Below, piece after piece: positions 45,370 through 53,810 of a DNA stretch of 64,000 nucleotides (positions are counted from its first letter, which is position 1; every line of letters starts with the position of its first letter). The notes beneath the pieces are model-generated. The model saw only the letters and a program-made list of their open reading frames with translations. It searched no databases and had not been told where the DNA came from. The stretch covers positions 3,410,001-3,474,000 of the forward strand of contig NZ_CP015839.1 of the NCBI RefSeq assembly GCF_001651805.1. The letters run 5' to 3'. This DNA is from Marinobacterium aestuarii (GTDB taxonomy: Bacteria > Pseudomonadota > Gammaproteobacteria > Pseudomonadales > Balneatricaceae). The translations under genes were made by a program, and so were the position numbers.

Positions 45370-46647
45370 TCAGAGACGACCAATACCGTAGTAGTCGAAT
45401 CCCTGGGCCCGCAGTAGCGCCGGATCATAGATATTGCGCCCATCCACAATCACCCGGGCGCTGAGCGTCTGCGCCAGACGGGCAAAGTCCGGCGACCAGT
45501 ATTCCGGCCACTCGGTCAGCAGCAGCAAGGCATCGGCCCCTTGCGCCGCGTCGTACTTGTCGGCGCAATACTGCAGCCTTGCGTTATCACCGTAGCGCTC
45601 ACGCACCTCGGGCAACGCTTCTGGGTCATGCAGCCGCACCCGGGCGCCCTGGGCCAGCAGCGCATCTATGATGCGCAGCGCCGGTGCATTGTCGATACTC
45701 GCCACCCCCGGCTTGAAGGCCAGCCCCCAGAGCGCCACCGTCTTGCCCTGCAGGTCACATTCGTAGTGCTGCCAGAGCTTGCGAAACGGCAGTTCCATCT
45801 GGCGCTGGTTTTCGGTCAGCACTGTGTCCAGCAGGGTCGAGCGGCGCTTCTCGCTAAAGAGCCCGGCCAGCCCCTCGATATACTGGGTAAAATGCTGGCC
45901 ACCAAAGCCGCAGCCCGGCGCCAGATAATGCCGCCCGATACGCTCATCCGACCCCATGCCCTGACGCACGACTTCGATATCGACACTCAGCAGGTCGGCC
46001 AGGTTGGCCAGCTCGTTGATATAGCCCAGTCGCAGCGCGAGCATGCCGGTAATGGCGAATTTGGTAAATTCAGCCTCGCGCCGGGTCATCAGCTGCAGAC
46101 TCTGCACGCCGCCGGAAAACGGCCGCAATAATGCCTTTAGCAGCGCCAGTGCCGCCTCGTCTTCACACCCCACCAGCAGGCTCTGCGGGCGACCAAACTG
46201 ACTCAGGGCGCTGCCCTGTTGCAGGGTGTCGGGCAGGCAGATTACGTTTTGGCCTGCCCCGTGATTCAGCAGCGCCTGGAGCCTGTCGCTGGCACCTATG
46301 CCAAAATTGCTCTGATTGATCAGCAGCAGCGGCGCATCGGTGCGCTGCGCCAGACGCGTTACCAGCGCTATGGCCTGGTCTTCTTCATCCGGCGCCATGG
46401 CCAGCCAGTACACGCTGGCCTCCAGACTCTGCAATGCCGGCGCTGCACTCAGACTCCCCTGTACCATCGCAGTATCAAGCAGCGCCATCAGGCCAGGCTC
46501 CGCCCGCACGCTGCTCTGGCCGGGCCGAATATCGGTAGCGGCCGCATCAGTATGCGGCAACGATACACAGACATCATTGCCGAAAGCGGCCAGCTGTGCC
46601 CCGGCAACCCAGGCGGCGAGTTCGTCTCCCCAGACTGCAATTTTCAT
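45370..46647 (-). CDS. UDP-glucose dehydrogenase homologue lacking catalytic cysteine (likely inactive)
   Basis: Clearly related to UDP-glucose/GDP-mannose dehydrogenases (425 residues; EFTKFAITGMLALRLGYINELANL and the C-terminal ALWGLAFKPGVASIDNAPAL are typical). However, the active-site block GFGGSCFPKD reads GFGGQHFTQY, so the catalytic cysteine is replaced. The nucleotide-binding glycine-rich turn near the N terminus reads WGDELAAWVAGAQLA and no longer fits GxGxxG. The gene is full length, has a normal start and no frameshift, so it is probably maintained as a protein with another role. It is located between pgi (70 bp) and cpsG. Confidence 0.85.
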   Translation of the reverse strand: MKIAVWGDELAAWVAGAQLAAFGNDVCVSLPHTDAAATDIRPGQSSVRAEPGLMALLDTAMVQGSLSAAPALQSLEASVYWLAMAPDEEDQAIALVTRLAQRTDAPLLLINQSNFGIGASDRLQALLNHGAGQNVICLPDTLQQGSALSQFGRPQSLLVGCEDEAALALLKALLRPFSGGVQSLQLMTRREAEFTKFAITGMLALRLGYINELANLADLLSVDIEVVRQGMGSDERIGRHYLAPGCGFGGQHFTQYIEGLAGLFSEKRRSTLLDTVLTENQRQMELPFRKLWQHYECDLQGKTVALWGLAFKPGVASIDNAPALRIIDALLAQGARVRLHDPEALPEVRERYGDNARLQYCADKYDAAQGADALLLLTEWPEYWSPDFARLAQTLSARVIVDGRNIYDPALLRAQGFDYYGIGRL

Positions 46648-46717
46648 TTATACATTTCCATCCGTTGTACTGCCCTGCTCCATAGCTGTCGATTCTGCTG
46701 CATGACGCTGGCCTGCC

Positions 46718-48361
46718 TCATGATGATGCACCCGCATCCTTCCTGCGCGCACCGATGGCGGCCAGCAAGCCGTTCGTAGCCTGATCAAAGGATGCCCGCG
46801 GATGATCGCCGCTATCCAGCACCTGCAGTAACTGGGTCGCCATGGTCTTGCCCAGCTCCACCCCCCACTGGTCAAACGGATTGATCCCCCAGATGACGGA
46901 CTGCACAAACACCTTGTGCTCATACAGTGCGATCAGTGACCCCAGCGCCCGCGGTGTCAGCTCGTCCAGCAAGATCACCGTGCTCGGCTGATTGCCGCGA
47001 TAGCGTTGCCAGGGCTGGGAGCTGCCCTGGTCAGCACCCAGCGCCGCATCCCCCAGCGCCAGTACCCGCGCCTGGGCCAGACAGTTGGCCAGGGCCAGCT
47101 GATGCTGGCGCTGCAGGGTTTCGCGCTGGCCGGTATAACGCCGCGCCGATACCACAAAGTCACACATCACAGGCTCTGTACCCTGATGCAGCAACTGATA
47201 AAACGCATGCTGCGCGTTGGGGCCGACTTCGCCCCAGAGCACCGGACAGGTGCGGTGCGTACTGGCGGAGCCGTCACGGCACACGCTTTTGCCGTTGCTC
47301 TCCATTTCCAGCTGTTCCAGATAGGCCGGCAAATGTGCCAGACGACCGTCATAGGGCAGAATCGCGTGGGCATGAATATCCAGAAAGTTGATATTCCAGA
47401 TCCCTATCATCGCCAGCAATACCGGCAAATTCTGCTGCAGCGGCGCATGGCGGAAATGCTCATCCAGGGAGTGGGCGCCGGCCAGCAGCTGCTGAAAGTT
47501 TTCGATACCAATTTTTAATGCAATCGGCAGGCCAATCGTTGACCACATGGAATAGCGCCCGCCGGTCCAGTCCCAGAAGTGCAGCTGACTGGCCAGCGGA
47601 ATGCCCCACTGGCGAGCCTTGTCAGGCGACGCTGTGACGGCGATAAAGTGCCGGCTGACCAGCACCTCGTCGCGCAGATCGCTGGCTTCCTGCAACCAGC
47701 GCCTTGCCGTGGCCGCATTAGCCAGCGTATCCATGGTCGTGAAGGACTTGGACGAAACGATAAAGAGAGTCGTGGCAGGGTTCAATTGCTCAAGCAGTGC
47801 CGCCAGCTGACTGCCGTCCATGGAGGATACAAAATGCACCTCGATGCTCTTGGCCTGCTCGGGCTCAAATTCATCCAGTGCCCGGCACGCCATCATCGGG
47901 CCCAGATCCGAGCCGCCCACACCGATATTCACCACCGTATCGATGGCTTCACCGGTATAGCCGCGCCACTGACCGCTGTGCAGCAGATCGACCATCTGCG
48001 CCATGCGCGCAAGATTGGCATGTACCTTGGGCACCACATCTTCACCGGCGACCTGCAGAGTCGCGCTGGCCGGCAGGCGCAATGCCGTATGCAGCGCCGG
48101 ACGCTGCTCGGTATTGTTCACCGCCTCGCCCTGGAACAGCGCTTCGATCCAGCCCGGCAGATCACAGGCGTGGGCCAGCTCCATCAGCTGGTCGACCGTT
48201 TGTGGCAACAACCGTTGACGGGACAGATCCAGCAACAGGCCTTCGTGGGCATAATTAAGGGATTCAAAACGACCGGAATCCGCCAGCAAGTCTTTCAGAT
48301 GACGAGATTGCAGTTCGGCGGCGTGGGCTTCCAGCGCCTGCCAGGCAGTATCACTGTTCAA
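46718..48361 (-). CDS. pgi: Glucose-6-phosphate isomerase
   Basis: Interconverts glucose 6-phosphate and fructose 6-phosphate. The TTG at 48361 is chosen because GAGGAG lies 6 bases upstream and the N terminus NSDTAWQALEAHAAELQ fits the family; a frame open to 48451 upstream has no likeness. The 547-residue protein has the PGI signatures GGRYSMWSTIGLPIALKIG and INPFDQWGVELGK, and NIGVGGSDLGPMMAC at the phosphate loop. Same strand as and downstream of cysQ (254-bp gap). Confidence 0.95.
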   Translation of the reverse strand: MNSDTAWQALEAHAAELQSRHLKDLLADSGRFESLNYAHEGLLLDLSRQRLLPQTVDQLMELAHACDLPGWIEALFQGEAVNNTEQRPALHTALRLPASATLQVAGEDVVPKVHANLARMAQMVDLLHSGQWRGYTGEAIDTVVNIGVGGSDLGPMMACRALDEFEPEQAKSIEVHFVSSMDGSQLAALLEQLNPATTLFIVSSKSFTTMDTLANAATARRWLQEASDLRDEVLVSRHFIAVTASPDKARQWGIPLASQLHFWDWTGGRYSMWSTIGLPIALKIGIENFQQLLAGAHSLDEHFRHAPLQQNLPVLLAMIGIWNINFLDIHAHAILPYDGRLAHLPAYLEQLEMESNGKSVCRDGSASTHRTCPVLWGEVGPNAQHAFYQLLHQGTEPVMCDFVVSARRYTGQRETLQRQHQLALANCLAQARVLALGDAALGADQGSSQPWQRYRGNQPSTVILLDELTPRALGSLIALYEHKVFVQSVIWGINPFDQWGVELGKTMATQLLQVLDSGDHPRASFDQATNGLLAAIGARRKDAGASS

Positions 48362-48615
48362 CAATGACTCCTCAGGGGTACGCCTGCGCACCCGTAATTT
48401 AATAAACCGTTGCCGCCAGGGCTGCGGGCCTGAAAAAGCCACCCCCGGCACGCGACAAGACAGACCTTTGCCTGCTCCCTGTTATATCACCACTGATTCA
48501 CTATCACGGGCCTCAACTGCCAATTCGCAACTGTATCGCTGGCGCCCGCAACAGCGCCGCCAATGATACCCGTCGATTGCTACAGCGCAAACCGCTCTTT
48601 GAGAATGCGGTGGGC

Positions 48616-49413
48616 CTATTCAGCCAATGCAGGCCAGTGCATCTGGCTGCGGCCATGGACGACAAAGAAAGGATTGAGCAGATGAGAGGTGTCAGCATAG
48701 CTGAGCGGTGTACCGTCAAGCTGAATAACCGCGCCGCCGGCCTGCTCTACCACGGCCTGGGCGGCAGCGGTATCCCACAGACAGGTAGGGCCCAGACGCG
48801 GATAGACATCGGCGCGCCCCTCCGCCACCAGGCACAGCTTGAGCGAACTGCCAATGGCCTCAATCTCGCAGGGCCCAAGCCTCGCCATCCAGCGCTCGGT
48901 GGCGGCATTTGAATGGGAGCGGCTTCCCACCACCTTCCAGGGCGCGCCCGGGGCATGTTCCGCCACTCTGATACGTCGACACGCGCCCCTGGCGTCCACC
49001 TTGAATGCACCTAGCCCGCGGGCCGCCCGATACAGCTGGTTCTGTACCGGGATGCACACCACGCCAAGCACCGCCTGACCCCGCTCGATCAGGGCAATAT
49101 TGACGGTGAACTCGCCATTACGCTTGATGAACTCACGGGTGCCGTCCAGCGGGTCCACCAGCCAGTAACGCCCGGCCGCATCTGCGCCGGCAAAACTCGC
49201 TGTGTCCTCCTCCGACAGAATCGGCAGCGCGGGGGTCAGATTCGCCAGCCGCGCGACGATGAGCGCGTGGGCCGCCCTGTCAGCCTCGGTCAGCGGTGAG
49301 CTATCCGTCTTGTGCTCTACCTCAAAGTCGCGCTGATAGACCTCAAGGATGGCGCAGGCGGCGTCACGGGCGATCTGTTCAACCGCATCGAGCAGGATTT
49401 CAGTCAATTGCAT
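48616..49413 (-). CDS. cysQ: 3'(2'),5'-bisphosphate nucleotidase CysQ
   Basis: Inositol-monophosphatase-family enzyme that removes 3'-phosphoadenosine 5'-phosphate, a by-product of sulfate assimilation. The 265-residue product has the metal-binding signatures SPLTEADRAAH, ILSEED and WLVDPLDGTREFIKRNGEFT, and the second signature WDTAAAQAVVEQAGG. GGAGG precedes the ATG at 49413. The family sequences FIKRNGEFTVNIALIERG and SLKLCLVAEGRADVYPR are characteristic of CysQ rather than SuhB. Confidence 0.94.
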   Translation of the reverse strand: MQLTEILLDAVEQIARDAACAILEVYQRDFEVEHKTDSSPLTEADRAAHALIVARLANLTPALPILSEEDTASFAGADAAGRYWLVDPLDGTREFIKRNGEFTVNIALIERGQAVLGVVCIPVQNQLYRAARGLGAFKVDARGACRRIRVAEHAPGAPWKVVGSRSHSNAATERWMARLGPCEIEAIGSSLKLCLVAEGRADVYPRLGPTCLWDTAAAQAVVEQAGGAVIQLDGTPLSYADTSHLLNPFFVVHGRSQMHWPALAE

Positions 49414-49504
49414 GGAGCCTCCGTTCGAGTGGCAGCAATCCGCCGCGAGCGGCGAAGCTTATCAGGTGAGACACAGGCCACCATGCAGGCGACGGCGCTG
49501 GTGA

Positions 49505-50527
49505 CTATTCAGTAGCGCCCTCAGCTGTGGATTCAGGCGAGCCCGGCAATGCGTAATCAGGCGAAAGCCGCAGCCCGACAGGACCATATTCGGGCACTCG
49601 GCCTTCCAGCACCAGGGTGCCATCAGGCTGGCGACTGAACAGCCGTACCAGCTGCTCATCCAGGCTATCGCGCTGAATAAAATGCAGCATCAGCTTGCCC
49701 GTAGACAGCCAGCGCCAGCTGCCATCACGACGCACAGCGGGCGTGCCATCGTGCATGTCCTCCGTCAGGCTGGCGTCCCCCTCTGCGCTCAGTTCAAGGG
49801 CGGTGCTGCGCTGCAGCCCGCCACCGGACACCAGCACCTGGGAATAGCGCCCAGCCAGGGCCGCGCGGGTCAGGTCACCGTAGCGACCACAGCCCCGATA
49901 ACGCCGCCCGTCCAGCCGCATGTCCACACTCAGGCCATACCAGACACCGGATTCATCCCGACAGCCGGAATCATTGCCGTGGAATTCCGTCAGGCGCAGT
50001 TCCAGATCGCGACTCTTGCCATCCGGAGTTTTGAGGCTGCCACTCCAGAGTCGATCACCACGCCAGCTTGTGCCCTGTTCCACAGTGAAGCGAAAGCGCA
50101 CGCGCCGGCTCTGATCCCGCACTTCCAGCCGATCACCCGACAGGTCCGCCGCCCAGTCCGGCGCCACTCCCGCCGCGCGCAGCGAAATGCCATCAAGCTC
50201 CGCGGCACAGGCGCGGCTATCGCCACCGACCAGCAGCAGCTGCTTAACCTCACCGTTTGCACGGGCCCTGAGCTCCATATAGAGCGGCAGCCCCGGTAAT
50301 ACCGCCAGCTCAGCGTAGCGTGCCGCCAGCGCACCCTGGGGGTCGCTCAATATACGGCTGCGACGGGAATAACAGGGCTTCATCACCCAAGTGTCACCCT
50401 TGGGAGACACCTCTCCGCGGTAGAATTGCAGCTCGACGTTATCTGCGGGCTCCGGCTTCAAGGCACAGCCTGTAACGAAAACGACCACCGGCAGCAGGCA
50501 GACCGCGCCTGCATGTAAAATACGCAT
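49505..50527 (-). CDS. Envelope lipoprotein with COG3650/NlpE-like domains
   Basis: A 340-residue lipoprotein: signal sequence with lipobox VTGC at residues about 18-21. An N-terminal domain of about 170 residues (YRGEVSPKGDTWVMKPCYSRRSRIL, then RLTEFHGNDSGCRDESG) resembles COG3650-type membrane proteins. A C-terminal beta-barrel-like domain (SGGGLQRSTALELSAEGDASL, FSRQPDGTLVLEGR) resembles the NlpE-type fold. NlpE-like proteins signal envelope stress or copper; here this is only a possibility. The two CGR/CRD cysteines could form a disulfide. It diverges from the TetR gene over 75 AT-rich bases. Confidence 0.75.
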   Translation of the reverse strand: MRILHAGAVCLLPVVVFVTGCALKPEPADNVELQFYRGEVSPKGDTWVMKPCYSRRSRILSDPQGALAARYAELAVLPGLPLYMELRARANGEVKQLLLVGGDSRACAAELDGISLRAAGVAPDWAADLSGDRLEVRDQSRRVRFRFTVEQGTSWRGDRLWSGSLKTPDGKSRDLELRLTEFHGNDSGCRDESGVWYGLSVDMRLDGRRYRGCGRYGDLTRAALAGRYSQVLVSGGGLQRSTALELSAEGDASLTEDMHDGTPAVRRDGSWRWLSTGKLMLHFIQRDSLDEQLVRLFSRQPDGTLVLEGRVPEYGPVGLRLSPDYALPGSPESTAEGATE

Positions 50528-50602
50528 ATTAAATGTTACTTTTAGGTTGAATGTTCCACGAGGTTACCGATAATAGCTGCATTTGATGTGGAGAATACAC
50601 CC

Positions 50603-51250
50603 ATGGCCAGACCGGTTGAGTTTGTTCGCGCCGATGTCATCTCATCCGCGATGAACGTATTCTGGCACTCCGGTTATGGCGCGACCTCCATCCATACCCT
50701 GGTCCAGGCGACCAAACTCAAGCCCGGCTCTCTGTACGGCGCCTTTCACAGCAAGCGCGATTTTTTTCTCGAAATTATCGATACCTACGCCGGCAATCGC
50801 CTGGCACGGGTTGAGGCAGAACTCATGGCCGCAGCCTCGCCCCTGGCCGCCATTGAAGCCCTGTTCAGCCGCCTGCGCCAGGAGCTGATCGAGGACAGGG
50901 ACGGCCGCGGCTGCCTGATGGTCAATACCCTGCTGGAAATGGGTTCCCAGGATGACGAGATTCGCGAACGCATCAGTGCGCACCTGAACCGCATCGAACA
51001 GCACTTTGCAACAACCCTTCAGCGCGCCATCGACAGCGGCGAGGTGCGTACCGATACCAGCGCCTCGACTCTAAGTCAGTTTCTGATGAGCGGCATTTGG
51101 GGACTGCGCGTCATGAGCAAAAAACGCCCTCAGCCCAGGGTATACGATGGCATTATCCATCAGCTGCTGCTGGTACTGAACCCCGCCCGTACTCCCGCCA
51201 GTATTGCATCTACAGCCTCCACTGCGCACACTGACGCCCTCCACGCCTGA
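50603..51250 (+). CDS. TetR/AcrR-family regulator
   Basis: Transcription factor of 215 residues. The start ATG 50603 (MARPVEFVRADVISSAMNVF) has GGAG upstream; an in-frame GTG at 50588 would add 5 residues. The helix-turn-helix contains YGATSIHTLVQATKLKPGSLYGAFHSKRDFF. The C-terminal part (GCLMVNTLLEMGSQDDEIRERIS) matches the YxaF/AefR-like TetR subgroup that often represses a nearby redox or detoxifying gene. Candidates are the divergent lipoprotein gene and the FAH gene downstream; the shared gap favours the former. Confidence 0.88.
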   Translation: MARPVEFVRADVISSAMNVFWHSGYGATSIHTLVQATKLKPGSLYGAFHSKRDFFLEIIDTYAGNRLARVEAELMAAASPLAAIEALFSRLRQELIEDRDGRGCLMVNTLLEMGSQDDEIRERISAHLNRIEQHFATTLQRAIDSGEVRTDTSASTLSQFLMSGIWGLRVMSKKRPQPRVYDGIIHQLLLVLNPARTPASIASTASTAHTDALHA

Positions 51251-51354
51251 CCTCTACGGCTTGCTTTCTTATCACCCAGGCCCGGTGTGGAGAACAGCGA
51301 AGTACCGGCGACAGCCATTTAGCCAAAGTCACCCGTCCAGCTTGGAGCCCACTC

Positions 51355-52221
51355 ATGCGCTTGATCACCTTTGAACACCAGGGCCGTCAGTCCGTCGGCG
51401 CCCTTATTGATGACCGCATTATCGACGCCGCCGCGGACCCAGAGTTACCCGGCAACATGATTGCACTGCTAACGGCGGGAGCACCCGCCCTGCAGCGCCT
51501 GCAACAACTTGCTACAGATCCCCGCGCCGCCATCGCGCTGGATCAGGTGCGCTTGCTGGCCCCGGTGCCCCGCCCCGGCAAATTTCTCGGCGTGGGCCTC
51601 AATTATGCCGACCACATTCGCGAGACGGGCCTGGCCACACCGGAATTCCCCACCATATTCAACAAGCAAACCAGCTGCGTTATAGGGCCGGGCGAGGCGA
51701 TTCACAAGCCCCGCATCTCCGACAAGCTCGACTATGAAGGCGAACTGGCCATCGTCATCGGCCGGCGCTGCCGCCACGTACCACTGGACAAGGCCGCCAG
51801 CGTAATTGCCGGCTATACCATTGCCAATGATGTTTCTGTGCGGGACTGGCAGGTCAAATCCCCCACCTGGACGCTGGGAAAATCCTTCGATACCCACGGT
51901 CCCATTGGCCCCTGGATTGAAACCAGCGACTCGATTGACCCGCACAACCTTGAGCTGCGTACCTGGGTCAATGACGAGCTACGCCAGCACAGCAATACCC
52001 GCCACCTGATTTTTAACTGTTATCAGCTCATCGCAACCCTTTCCACCGTCTGCACGCTGGAGCCAGGCGATATCATCGCCACCGGCACCAGCTCCGGTGT
52101 GGGCGTCGCCATGAAGCCGCGGGGCTATATGAAGCCGGGTGACCGGGTGCGGGTAGAAATTGAAGGAATTGGCGAATTGTGCAACCCCATCATCGAAGAA
52201 CCGGACACCCGCTGCTATTAA
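51355..52221 (+). CDS. Fumarylacetoacetate hydrolase family enzyme
   Basis: Metal-dependent hydrolase or decarboxylase of the FAH superfamily, 288 residues. Metal ligands are clear: the two glutamates in DKLDYEGELAIVIG and the aspartate of NDVSVRDWQ. KFLGVGLNYADHIRE and the LEPGDIIATGTSSGVG loop are typical of FAH domain 2-keto-acid enzymes such as acylpyruvases or ureidoglycolate lyase-like proteins. The N-terminal ~65 residues form the small accessory domain. GGAG precedes the start. It is followed by dodecin after 49 bp. The exact substrate is not known. Confidence 0.88.
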   Translation: MRLITFEHQGRQSVGALIDDRIIDAAADPELPGNMIALLTAGAPALQRLQQLATDPRAAIALDQVRLLAPVPRPGKFLGVGLNYADHIRETGLATPEFPTIFNKQTSCVIGPGEAIHKPRISDKLDYEGELAIVIGRRCRHVPLDKAASVIAGYTIANDVSVRDWQVKSPTWTLGKSFDTHGPIGPWIETSDSIDPHNLELRTWVNDELRQHSNTRHLIFNCYQLIATLSTVCTLEPGDIIATGTSSGVGVAMKPRGYMKPGDRVRVEIEGIGELCNPIIEEPDTRCY

Positions 52222-52270
52222 TTAAGGACAGCCGCCGGTTGGTGCGGCCGCCAATAGCGAGGGAACCCCC

Positions 52271-52477
52271 ATGTCGGAACATGTCTACAAGCTGATAGAA
52301 GTCGCGGGCTCATCCACCGTCGGTTATGACGATGCCATTCAGAAAGCGGTCACCAAGGCCGCTGCATCGCTGGAGAATCTGGACTGGTTCGAAGTCAAGG
52401 AAATGCGCGGCCACATCCAGGATGGCAAGGTCGCGCACTACCAGGTTGTCGTCAAAATCGGTTTTCGACTCGACTGA
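52271..52477 (+). CDS. Dodecin, flavin-binding protein
   Basis: A 68-residue flavin-storage protein that forms dodecamers. The sequence MSEHVYKLIEVAGSSTVGYD with DAIQKAVTKAAASLENLDWF and the end YQVVVKIGFRLD is the standard dodecin layout, including the tryptophan that stacks on flavin. GAGGG lies before the ATG. It may be cotranscribed with the FAH gene. Confidence 0.95.
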   Translation: MSEHVYKLIEVAGSSTVGYDDAIQKAVTKAAASLENLDWFEVKEMRGHIQDGKVAHYQVVVKIGFRLD

Positions 52478-52640
52478 TACTGCCCGCCCCCCTGTCGTAA
52501 CAACCGCAGTAACACAGCCGTGCCGGTATCCCCGGCGCGGCACTATTTCCACCTGCCTGCCGCGCTCAACGCCAGCCCCTGCCGTCGCCGCCAAGCGACC
52601 ACTAATCTACTGTTTTTATTGTATTTTTAGGATTTAAAAA

Positions 52641-52670
52641 CGAAACCGTCACCAAAAAGTGACAGTTTCG
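52641..52670 (-). terminator. Terminator-like hairpin on the minus strand, no gene seen upstream of it
   Basis: CGAAACCGTCAC and GTGACAGTTTCG pair with one mismatch and a 6-base loop. On the minus strand the stem is followed by TTTTTAAA. No minus-strand gene reads toward it. It overlaps a GTC-N10-GACA site (52647-52664), so the symmetry may instead be operator structure. Confidence 0.4.
52647..52664. promoter_or_regulatory. GlrR-type site CGTC-N10-GACA, site 1
   Basis: One base from the GlrR-binding consensus TGTC-N10-GACA known from enterobacteria. It lies 114 bp upstream of the GGCATG of the sigma-54-like element of the small secreted protein gene. Confidence 0.5.
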
Positions 52671-52759
52671 TTCGCCACAGTAACCCAAACGATACAGACA
52701 CACTGAAAAACACGCGACAAACAATCATAAGATTATGTTTTTAAACATAAAAAATAAGA

Positions 52760-52775
52760 TGGCATGACTCTTGAT
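52760..52775 (+). promoter_or_regulatory. Sigma-54-like promoter of the small secreted protein gene
   Basis: TGGCATG-ACTC-TTGAT fits the -24/-12 pattern TGGCACG-N4-TTGCW, including spacing, but the -12 GC reads GA. It lies about 60 bp before the start codon. A palindrome TTATGTTT-TT-AAACATAA lies just upstream (52733-52750). Confidence 0.4.
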
Positions 52776-52833
52776 AGGAGATAGTTAAACGCGGGCAACA
52801 CCAGCCCCGACCTATCTGACAAGGAGTTCAACC

Positions 52834-53124
52834 GTGAAAAAATCTGTCCTGCTGCTGTGCGGTATTATTGTGGCCGCCGCGACTCTGGGCGCCGCCAATG
52901 AGGCCCTGAAACCGGGCCCGGTTCAGCCGGTGGATATTGAATCCCGAATTCCCGCCTCGCCGCTACCCGACCAGCCTGCCGAATCTCTGTCAGCCCCTTC
53001 TTATCTGGGCGACGCCCCTTTCCGCCTGGGCGACGATACGGCACATATCCTTCTGCCGCCGCCGGGTACCTTTCCCATCGACGAGCGCGGCGAAGCCAGT
53101 CCGATTCCGCACAACCTTGCCTGA
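52834..53124 (+). CDS. Small secreted proline-rich protein
   Basis: I do not recognise this 96-residue protein. A GTG start at 52834 follows AAGGAG. A signal peptide (MKKSVLLLCGIIVAAATLGA) leaves a mature protein of about 75 residues, rich in proline and acidic residues (VQPVDIESRIPASPLPDQPA, LPPPGTFPIDERG), which is likely periplasmic or secreted and poorly structured. The upstream region has a GTC-N10-GACA site and a sigma-54-like element in the same layout as the EF-hand gene below, so both may be targets of the nearby GlrR. Confidence 0.75.
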   Translation: MKKSVLLLCGIIVAAATLGAANEALKPGPVQPVDIESRIPASPLPDQPAESLSAPSYLGDAPFRLGDDTAHILLPPPGTFPIDERGEASPIPHNLA

Positions 53125-53259
53125 GGTGGCAGCGCCTATCCCTGGCGGCTCAGCGCTGTTCGACAGTGCCCGGCATGAGCCAATCGACACCCACTGTCGC
53201 CACAAGGATACACCATAAGTAATTGATATTTAATAAATTAAACCTCTACTGCAGGCAAT

Positions 53260-53277
53260 GGTCTGCATATGGAGACA
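53260..53277. promoter_or_regulatory. GlrR-type site GGTC-N10-GACA, site 2
   Basis: One base from TGTC-N10-GACA. It lies 115 bp upstream of the GGCATG of the EF-hand gene's sigma-54-like element, nearly the same distance as at site 1. Confidence 0.5.
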
Positions 53278-53373
53278 TCAATCCAGGCAACTATCGACAG
53301 CATCGCCCCCGGATGGCGATAAAAATCCGAAGAGAAATCACAACTTATTGTTTTTATTATATTTATTGATCTT

Positions 53374-53389
53374 CGGCATGTATATTGTA
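53374..53389 (+). promoter_or_regulatory. Sigma-54-like promoter of the EF-hand protein gene
   Basis: CGGCATG-TATA-TTGTA has the -24 GG and correct spacing, but the -12 reads GT instead of GC. It lies about 40 bp before the start codon. Confidence 0.35.
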
Positions 53390-53428
53390 TTGCCGCACCG
53401 ACTCATGCCACCGACAGGGAAAGCCTGA

Positions 53429-53698
53429 ATGAAAATCACCACCACCCTTGGGGCCGGAGCCCTGACACTGCTGACACTCTGGCTACCACTAAACCCCGCC
53501 GCAGCCACCGAAAGGATGCCCGCGGGTCTGCCGCGTATTTCCATGCCGGTGTTCTACCAGCTTGATCGCAATGCCGATGGCAAGCTCAGCTTTATCGAGG
53601 CCCGCCAGGACAAAACCCTCGGGCTGGCGTTTTATCGCATGGACCTGGACCTGGATGGCTATCTGAGCCCGCAGGAGCTGGACTCGGTCCGCGTCTAG
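53429..53698 (+). CDS. Small secreted EF-hand protein
   Basis: An 89-residue protein with a signal peptide (to about AAATE) and two calcium-binding EF-hand loops: DRNADGKLSFIE at about residues 47-58 and DLDLDGYLSPQE at about 73-84. Both have Asp at positions 1, 3 and 5 and Glu at 12, so calcium binding is probable. No other domain is visible. It is preceded by GTC-N10-GACA plus a sigma-54-like element and is followed by glrK, so it may connect extracytoplasmic calcium to the GlrKR system, which is inference. Confidence 0.85.
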   Translation: MKITTTLGAGALTLLTLWLPLNPAAATERMPAGLPRISMPVFYQLDRNADGKLSFIEARQDKTLGLAFYRMDLDLDGYLSPQELDSVRV

Positions 53699-53739
53699 GT
53701 ACGCCTCTAGCGATGGGTCGCCAATAGCTCTGGCAGCAG

Positions 53740-53757
53740 CGTCTGCGCTTAACGACA
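53740..53757. promoter_or_regulatory. GlrR-type site CGTC-N10-GACA, site 3, before glrK
   Basis: One base from the TGTC-N10-GACA consensus, 54 bp before the glrK start. No well-spaced sigma-54 element follows, so it could mediate autoregulation or be chance. Confidence 0.35.
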
Positions 53758-53810
53758 GATTTCATTTGATAGATAATACTGCCTTCTCGTTCAGTCTTGG
53801 GAACCGCCTT

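Noticed and set aside
53731-53746. Sigma-54 promoter TGGCA...TGC before glrK
   Set aside because: Spacing between GG and GC is one base too long, and the element lies upstream of the GlrR-like site.
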